Source: Desulfobacterales bacterium (GTDB lineage Bacteria > Desulfobacterota > Desulfobacteria > Desulfobacterales > Desulfobacteraceae). Taken from it: 11,137 nucleotides of DNA. The position numbers and the translations under genes are program-made. Below are positions 6,430 through 11,137 of the stretch, in pieces (position 1 is the stretch's first letter; every line of letters starts with the position of its first letter). The stretch lies in assembly GCA_022361135.1 (NCBI GenBank), contig JAKSBM010000226.1:1-11137 (forward strand), read 5' to 3'. Under the pieces are notes generated by a model that saw nothing but the letters and a program-made list of their open reading frames with translations, ran no database searches and had not been told where the DNA came from.

Positions 6430-7038
6430 TCACCGGGCCAGATAGGAGAGGACAATCTCCCCAAGGGTATCCAACCCATTGGAATAAAAATGGTCACATT
6501 GGGGGATCACCTCGAATCGGGGCATCATCCCCCAGTCCGCAAGCTGCGCTTCCACCAGACCGGGCGGGGCAAAATCATCCCCCTGGCCGGTGATCACCAA
6601 TCCGGTACGCCGCGGAACGGCCATGCCGTCAAAGGAAATAAACGCCACCGGGGGAGAGACCATGATATGGTCCCGCACAGCCTCCGTCCCATCCATTCCC
6701 ATGAACAGGGCATTGACCCGGGAGCCAAAGGAATAGCCCGCCAGAAAAACATTGTCTGAATCCATGTATTGAAGCACGGATTTTAAATCCTCCACCTCCC
6801 CCACGCCATTGTCATGGATGCCGCCGGATCGGCCCGCGCCCCGGAAATTAAACCGGAGTGTGGAATACCCCGAAGACTGGAAGGCCCGGACCAGGGTCAT
6901 GACCACAGGATTGTCCATGTTCCCGCCGTAAAGGGGATGGGGGTGGGTGACAACGGCCAGTCCCTGCCCATCCTCAAGCTGGGCATGCATGGCCTCCAAT
7001 TGAAAATCGCCGCAGGGAATCCAAATTTTTTTCTCCAT
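6430..7038 (-). CDS. Alpha/beta hydrolase of unknown substrate
   Basis: A 202-residue serine hydrolase. The nucleophile elbow is GYSFGS with Ser103. The acid is probably Asp154 or Asp155 in GQGDD, and the base His183 in CDHFY. The HPHPLYGGNMDN motif (32-43) and RFNFRGAGRSGG (62-73) are typical of a compact cytosolic family often annotated as alpha/beta hydrolase or YsgF-like CocE/NonD-type protein; the N-terminal HPHP segment helps form the oxyanion region. There is no signal peptide or membrane segment. The ATG at 7036-7038 follows GGGAGGA closely. The gene converges on the acyltransferase gene and diverges from the M20 peptidase gene. Neither neighbour reveals the substrate, which could be an ester, thioester or amide. 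Confidence 0.85.
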   Translation of the reverse strand: MEKKIWIPCGDFQLEAMHAQLEDGQGLAVVTHPHPLYGGNMDNPVVMTLVRAFQSSGYSTLRFNFRGAGRSGGIHDNGVGEVEDLKSVLQYMDSDNVFLAGYSFGSRVNALFMGMDGTEAVRDHIMVSPPVAFISFDGMAVPRRTGLVITGQGDDFAPPGLVEAQLADWGMMPRFEVIPQCDHFYSNGLDTLGEIVLSYLAR

Positions 7039-7157
7039 GTTCCTCCCTTGTATTCCGACCTGGGTTGGGGTATTTGTTCATGGTGCCCGGGATATCCAAA
7101 TCCGGGACATTCCCAGATGTATCCCATTCATCACAGCATTAAAAGGAGATATCCACC
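7039..7157. other. Divergent gap between hydrolase and M20 peptidase genes
   Basis: These 119 bases must hold the start signals of both divergent genes. The visible elements are the ribosome sites at each end (GGGAGGA for the hydrolase, AAGGAGA for the peptidase). An imperfect repeat pairs CCCGG (about 7087-7091) with CCGGG about 11 bases on. I see no convincing -35/-10 pair in either direction. Confidence 0.4.
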
Positions 7158-8564
7158 ATGACCTCTATTTCAACTTCCGTGGAAAAACTATGGGACCATT
7201 CTGCTCTACCCGTGTTGGAGGACTATATCCGGATCCCGGCCATTTCCCCTGGCTATGAACCCGATTGGGAATCCCTGGGCCATCTGAACCAGGTCCTGGA
7301 ACTGGGCAAGGCCTGGTTTGAATCCCTGAATCTGGAACGGGGTTCGGCCGAAATCCTCACCTCCCCCGGGCGCACCCCCATCCTTCTCATCGAAGTGGGA
7401 GCCAGTCTCCCCGACATCAAGGAAACCACCCTCTTTTACGGCCACATGGATAAACAACCCGAAGCCAAGGGATGGGACAAAAACAAGGGCCCCTGGACAC
7501 CGGTCATGGAAAACAACCGCCTCTATGGCCGGGGGGGCGGGGATGATGGATATGCTCTTTTTTCCGCCCTGATTGCATTGAAAAGCCTCCAAGAAAACAA
7601 GATCCCCCATGGCCGGAGCATCATCCTCATTGAAACCTGTGAAGAAAGCGGCAGTTTTGATCTGGAATACTATCTCCACGCCCATGAAGACCGAATTCCC
7701 CCACCGGATCTGGTCATCTGCCTGGACGGCTGCTGTGCCGACTGGGAACGGATGTGGGTAATCACATCCCTGAGGGGACTGATCCAGGCGGAACTCTCGG
7801 TCTCGTTGATCACCCAGGATATCCATTCGGGTAACTCCGGCATGGTGGCCTCCAGCTTCAGGGTCCTGCGCCAATTGCTGGATCGCATTGAATGCGCCCG
7901 CACCGGTCACCTCAAACTGGACTGCCTCAATCCCGACATTCCGGTCAATCGACGAAATGAGGCCCAGCTCCTGGCCGACCTCCTCACCGACCCCGTACCG
8001 GATGAACTCTGTCTACACAAGGGGGTTCGAACCATGGACAAAACCGCCCGGGAACTCCTGCTTAACGCCTCCTGGCGACCGGCCCTCTCCTACACCGGTG
8101 CCCATGGATTCCCCACCCCGGACCGGGCCGCCAATGCACTCCGCCCGGAAACCGGCTTGGTCCTCTCCTTCAGAACCCCGCCGACCACGGATGCGGAAAA
8201 GGCGTCCCGGGAGTTGAAACAAATCCTGGAATCCAAACCACCCTATGGGGCACGCACCCGGTTTAAAATCAAAGGGGCCACCTCGGGATGGGACATGCCG
8301 GAGTGGAAAAACAATTTGAAGCAACGCATCGAAAAAGCCGCCCAAACCTGTTTTGACCATCCCCCATGCTACCAAGGACAGGGTGGGGCCATTCCCTTCA
8401 TCACCCAGCTATCCCACCGTTTTCCCGATGCGGCCGTGCTCATCACCGGGGTCCTGGGGCCCAACTCCAACGCCCATGGACCCAATGAATTTTTGGACAT
8501 CCCCTATGTGAAAAAACTCACCCGGGCCGTGGCGAAAATCATGGCCCACCCCCCGGAAAATTAA
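7158..8564 (+). CDS. M20-family zinc metallopeptidase (dipeptidase/deacylase type)
   Basis: A 468-residue M20 exopeptidase or amidohydrolase with its two-zinc site intact: His96 with Asp98 (GHMDKQ), the bridging Asp129 (GRGGGDD), general base and ligand Glu162/Glu163 (CEESGS), Asp190 (CLDG) and His440 (NAHGPNE). The dimerisation lid domain spans about 205-330 and carries the His223 motif DIHSGNSG that reaches the partner active site in relatives. Length and motifs fit the dipeptidase (CNDP/PepV-like) side of the family more than short ArgE/DapE deacylases. It is cytosolic: no signal peptide. The ATG follows AAAAGGAGATATCCACC. A possible terminator hairpin follows the stop. Likely role: hydrolysis of small peptides or N-acyl amino acids. 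The substrate is unknown, and there is no operon partner. Confidence 0.9.
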   Translation: MTSISTSVEKLWDHSALPVLEDYIRIPAISPGYEPDWESLGHLNQVLELGKAWFESLNLERGSAEILTSPGRTPILLIEVGASLPDIKETTLFYGHMDKQPEAKGWDKNKGPWTPVMENNRLYGRGGGDDGYALFSALIALKSLQENKIPHGRSIILIETCEESGSFDLEYYLHAHEDRIPPPDLVICLDGCCADWERMWVITSLRGLIQAELSVSLITQDIHSGNSGMVASSFRVLRQLLDRIECARTGHLKLDCLNPDIPVNRRNEAQLLADLLTDPVPDELCLHKGVRTMDKTARELLLNASWRPALSYTGAHGFPTPDRAANALRPETGLVLSFRTPPTTDAEKASRELKQILESKPPYGARTRFKIKGATSGWDMPEWKNNLKQRIEKAAQTCFDHPPCYQGQGGAIPFITQLSHRFPDAAVLITGVLGPNSNAHGPNEFLDIPYVKKLTRAVAKIMAHPPEN

Positions 8565-8579
8565 TTGGGATTTTGTATT

Positions 8580-8609
8580 AAATCGCGAAACGCGATTTGG
8601 TGATTTTTT
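8580..8609 (+). terminator. Likely intrinsic terminator after the M20 gene
   Basis: AAATCGCG (8580-8587) and CGCGATTT (8591-8598) form a perfect 8-bp stem with an AAA loop, followed five bases later by six T residues (8604-8609). The gap between stem and T-run makes it weaker than a textbook terminator. A second hairpin (TTTTCCC 8606-8612 with GGGAAAA 8619-8625) and a GC-rich inverted repeat (CCCCGG 8653-8658 with CCGGGG 8661-8666) follow at once and may help insulate nrdJ. Confidence 0.6.
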
Positions 8610-8686
8610 CCCGTGGAAGGGAAAACCCCGGATGGATGGGGCATTGATTTATCCCCGGCCCCGGGGAGAACAAAAAAAATCAAAAA

Positions 8687-8702
8687 CAACCAGATATTGT
8701 GC
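8687..8702 (+). promoter_or_regulatory. NrdR box 1 (upstream, weaker)
   Basis: CAACCAGATATTGTGC matches 11 of 16 positions of the NrdR consensus as I recall it (ACACWATATATWGTGT). Alone it would be marginal. Its start lies exactly 31 bp before that of the better box at 8718, a spacing of three helical turns known for paired NrdR boxes. Confidence 0.65.
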
Positions 8703-8729
8703 TTGATTTTTAAAATCACACCATATAAA
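8703..8729 (+). promoter_or_regulatory. Candidate nrdJ promoter overlapped by NrdR box 2
   Basis: TTGATT (8703-8708) and TATAAA (8724-8729) resemble -35 and -10 hexamers, with a short 15-base spacer. The -10 lies inside NrdR box 2, so NrdR binding would block polymerase. Shifting the -10 by one or two bases improves the spacing at the cost of match. The leader to the ATG would be about 70 bases. Confidence 0.4.
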
Positions 8730-8733
8730 GTGT
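8718..8733 (+). promoter_or_regulatory. NrdR box 2 (strong)
   Basis: ACACCATATAAAGTGT matches 14 of 16 positions of the NrdR consensus ACACWATATATWGTGT, including both outer ACAC/GTGT arms. It lies 70 bases upstream of the nrdJ start. NrdR is the ATP/dATP-sensing zinc-ribbon repressor of ribonucleotide reductase genes; two boxes 31 bp apart are its usual operator. No nrdR gene is in the window. Confidence 0.85.
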
Positions 8734-8803
8734 CTCTTACATTCCCTTCCTAATTTTACGAAATAAAAATCAATTGTAGTTTCAGCATACAGGAGCCCAT
8801 ATT

Positions 8804-11041
8804 ATGACCCGTGCAAAAAAGCCCACAGATTCCGTTATTTTTATAACGGAAAACGCAAAAACCGTTTTAGAAAGACGCTACCTGAAAAAAGATCCCCAGG
8901 GTCGAATCATTGAAACCCCGGAACAGATGTTCAGACGGGTGGCGTCCCACATTGCCCAGGCCGAAAAAAATTACAATACCCAGGCCGACACCAAACCCAT
9001 TGAAGACCAATTTTACAACCTCATGACCGAATTTCGGTTCCTGCCCAACTCCCCCACCTTGATGAATGCGGGAAGAACCCTGGGCCAATTGGCCGCCTGT
9101 TTTGTACTTCCGGTTGAAGACAGCATTGACGGTATTTTTGAAGCGGTCAAGAATGCAGCCACCATCCACAAATCCGGTGGTGGAACCGGATTTTCATTCT
9201 CCCGCCTCCGCCCGGAAAACAGCCGGGTGGGATCCACCGGCGGGGTGGCATCGGGCCCGGTGTCCTTCATGAAGATTTTCAATACAGCCACGGAACAGGT
9301 CAAACAAGGGGGAACCCGCAGGGGGGCAAACATGGCCGTTCTGAGGGTGGATCATCCCGATATCATGCAGTTCATCCAATGCAAGGAAAACAAACAGGAA
9401 CTCAACAACTTCAACATCTCCGTGGGCGTCACCGATGAATTCATGGCCGCCGTAGCCGCCAACACCGATTATGACCTCATCGACCCCAGAAACAAACAAA
9501 AGGTGGGAAGCCTCAATGCCCATGCCGTATACAGCGAACTGGTTCACCAGGCCTGGGCCACCGGGGATCCGGGCATCATTTTCCTGGACGAAATAAACCG
9601 CCACAATCCCACCCCCGAGGTGGGGGAAATCGAATCCACCAATCCCTGCGGAGAACAACCCCTTCTCCCCATGGAAGCATGTAACCTGGGTTCCATCAAC
9701 CTGGCCCGCTTCGTTTCCCGCAAGGATGGGGAACCTTGTGTGGATTACCCGGCCCTGAAGGAAACCGTTCACCTTTCCGTCCGCTTCCTGGACAACACCA
9801 TCGACATGTCCCGCTACCCCATTGATGCCATCACGGAAATGGTTCGCTCCAACCGAAAAATCGGTCTGGGGATCATGGGGTTTGCCGACCTTCTATTCAA
9901 GCTGAACCTTCCCTATGATTCCAAGGAAGCCCTGGAAACCGCAGAAGAAGTCATGGCCTTTGTCCAGAAGGAATCCCACAAGGCCTCGGAAAAACTGGCC
10001 GAGGAAAGGGGCTGCTTCCCCAACTTTGAAAAAAGCATCTACAAGGGCAAGAAGGGGCGTCCCATGCGTAACGCCACCACCACCACCATCGCCCCCACCG
10101 GTACCCTGAGCATCATCGCCGGCTGCTCCTCGGGCGTGGAGCCGGCTTTTGCCCTGAGCTTTGTCCGCAATGTCATGGACAATGACAAACTCTTAGAAGT
10201 GAACCCGGTCTTCGAACAAACCGCAAGAACCCAGGGTTTTTACTCCGAAGAGCTCATGGCGGAAATCGCCGAGAACGGAACCCTGAAGGGCAATGTCCAG
10301 GTTCCCCTGGAGCTGAGAAAGGTCTTTGTCACCGCCCACGACATCACCCCGGAAGTCCACATCAAAATGCAGGCGGCCTTCCAGCGCCAGACCGACAATG
10401 CCGTCTCCAAAACCGTGAACCTCCCCAACGAGGCCAGTGTGGACGAGGTCCGCGCCATCTACGACCAGGCCTTTGCCCTGAAATGTAAAGGGGTGACCAT
10501 TTACCGTGACGGCAGCAAGGAAAACCAGGTCCTTTCCGTAACCGGGGGCAAGAAAAAGTCCGTTGCGGAAGAAGATCAATTCCTGGAAGCCGGTCAGAAC
10601 CGCCCCCAGATCCTGGAAGGATTCACCGAGAAAATTAAAACCGGCATGGGCTACCTCTATGTCACGGTTTCCGAAATCGACAACCGCCCCTTTGAAATTT
10701 TTGCCACCATTGGGAAATCCGGCAAATCTACCACCGCCAAAACCGAGGCCATTGGCCGCCTCATTTCCCTGGCCCTGAGATCCGGAGTCACCGTGGAAGA
10801 AATCATCGAGCAAATCAAGGGGATCCGGGGGGAACACGCCGTCTTCCAGGAAGGGGGCTTGGTCTACTCCATTCCCGACGCCATTTCAAAGGTCCTGGAA
10901 AAACGGTACCTCAACGGCCAGAAAAAGCATAAGGCCCAGAACGGCCTCAAGGCCAATACCTGCCCCGAATGCGGCCAGACCGTCGCCTTTGAAGAAGGCT
11001 GCATGACCTGCCATTCCTGCGGCTATACCAAATGTGGATAA
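8804..11041 (+). CDS. nrdJ: Adenosylcobalamin-dependent (class II) ribonucleoside-diphosphate reductase
   Basis: A 745-residue class II reductase that makes deoxyribonucleotides using an adenosylcobalamin-generated thiyl radical, with or without oxygen. The active-site loop NPCGEQPL gives Asn280, thiyl Cys282 and Glu284. The redox pair is Cys99 (LAACF) and Cys293 (EACNLGS), with the same 11-residue step from the thiyl cysteine as in the Thermotoga enzyme. The phosphate-binding loop APTGTLS is at 430-436. The N-terminus starts straight into the reductase domain, with no room for a full ATP-cone, so dATP activity control at that site is probably absent. The C-terminal tail has Cys720, 723, 733, 736, 739 and 744, a zinc-ribbon/redox tail that passes reducing power from thioredoxin. 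The ATG follows CAGGAG by 8 bases. Upstream NrdR boxes indicate repression by NrdR. Confidence 0.97.
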   Translation: MTRAKKPTDSVIFITENAKTVLERRYLKKDPQGRIIETPEQMFRRVASHIAQAEKNYNTQADTKPIEDQFYNLMTEFRFLPNSPTLMNAGRTLGQLAACFVLPVEDSIDGIFEAVKNAATIHKSGGGTGFSFSRLRPENSRVGSTGGVASGPVSFMKIFNTATEQVKQGGTRRGANMAVLRVDHPDIMQFIQCKENKQELNNFNISVGVTDEFMAAVAANTDYDLIDPRNKQKVGSLNAHAVYSELVHQAWATGDPGIIFLDEINRHNPTPEVGEIESTNPCGEQPLLPMEACNLGSINLARFVSRKDGEPCVDYPALKETVHLSVRFLDNTIDMSRYPIDAITEMVRSNRKIGLGIMGFADLLFKLNLPYDSKEALETAEEVMAFVQKESHKASEKLAEERGCFPNFEKSIYKGKKGRPMRNATTTTIAPTGTLSIIAGCSSGVEPAFALSFVRNVMDNDKLLEVNPVFEQTARTQGFYSEELMAEIAENGTLKGNVQVPLELRKVFVTAHDITPEVHIKMQAAFQRQTDNAVSKTVNLPNEASVDEVRAIYDQAFALKCKGVTIYRDGSKENQVLSVTGGKKKSVAEEDQFLEAGQNRPQILEGFTEKIKTGMGYLYVTVSEIDNRPFEIFATIGKSGKSTTAKTEAIGRLISLALRSGVTVEEIIEQIKGIRGEHAVFQEGGLVYSIPDAISKVLEKRYLNGQKKHKAQNGLKANTCPECGQTVAFEEGCMTCHSCGYTKCG

Positions 11042-11110
11042 AGGAAATGCATTCTGGCGGGCCACGTTAGGGGCTCTATACAGCAGACCGCACAACGAAT
11101 ACGCACAAAA

Positions 11111-11136
11111 GGGGAAGGCAATTGCCTTCCCCCTTT
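11111..11136 (+). terminator. Intrinsic terminator after nrdJ, cut by window end
   Basis: GGGGAAGGC (11111-11119) and GCCTTCCCC (11124-11132) form a perfect 9-bp stem with an AATT loop. AAAA precedes it, and C then TTT follows before the window ends. The flanking A and T runs suggest it could work in both directions. The 69 bases between the nrdJ stop and this hairpin hold no gene that I can support. Confidence 0.75.
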
Positions 11137-11137
11137 G

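Noticed and set aside
7087..7107. CCCGG...CCGGG imperfect repeat in the divergent gap as an operator
   Set aside because: The arms match over only five bases without a bulge, which is common by chance in this GC-rich stretch.
8565..8803. A cobalamin riboswitch upstream of the B12-dependent reductase
   Set aside because: I looked for the conserved B12 box and the multi-helix core and found neither. The gap is also short for one once the hairpins and NrdR boxes are placed.
10072..10089. A CAC/ACC trinucleotide run resembling a microsatellite
   Set aside because: It encodes the conserved ATTTTIAPTG stretch of the reductase, so it is explained by protein sequence.

Overview
The window looks like chromosomal DNA of an anaerobic Gram-negative bacterium. 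Base composition is moderate (roughly the mid-50s % GC by eye), with strong use of GCC/CCC/GGG-type codons, AT-rich intergenic gaps and good Shine-Dalgarno sites. A class II (B12-dependent) ribonucleotide reductase and an amino-acid-to-CoA-thioester gene set would suit a Desulfobacterota-like sulfate reducer or syntroph. That lineage guess is an inference and is weak. I see no mobile elements, CRISPR arrays, tRNA or rRNA.

Region 1 (1-5381, all minus strand) is an operon-like run read from right to left: a MIO-type aromatic amino acid lyase/aminomutase homologue; a class III PLP aminotransferase with the Pro-Gly-Gly-x-Thr-Arg signature of beta-amino acid transaminases; an Lrp/AsnC regulator; a beta-keto acid cleavage enzyme (BKACE, DUF849/Kce family); and the N-terminal half of an AMP-forming acyl-CoA ligase that runs off the left edge. 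Read as a pathway, the order is striking: alpha-amino acid -> beta-amino acid (MIO aminomutase) -> beta-keto acid (beta-transaminase) -> acyl-CoA + acetoacetate (BKACE with acetyl-CoA), with a ligase to activate a free acid and an amino-acid-responsive regulator. If the substrate were phenylalanine or tyrosine, the products would be benzoyl-CoA or 4-hydroxybenzoyl-CoA plus acetoacetate. I know of no described pathway with exactly this set, so this is the main discovery candidate. An intrinsic terminator between the regulator and BKACE genes splits or attenuates the operon.

Region 2 (5382-5749) is an AT-rich divergent gap holding an operator-like dyad, a GGCGA inverted repeat and a perfect -35 hexamer pointing into the operon. 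Region 3 (5750-8564) holds a small PlsC-like acyltransferase (+, TTG start) ended by a strong terminator, a convergent alpha/beta hydrolase (-), and a divergent M20 metallopeptidase (+). These appear to be housekeeping or accessory enzymes with no clear link to each other.

Region 4 (8565-11137) holds nrdJ, the adenosylcobalamin-dependent ribonucleotide reductase, preceded by two NrdR boxes 31 bp apart and followed by a terminator cut by the window end.
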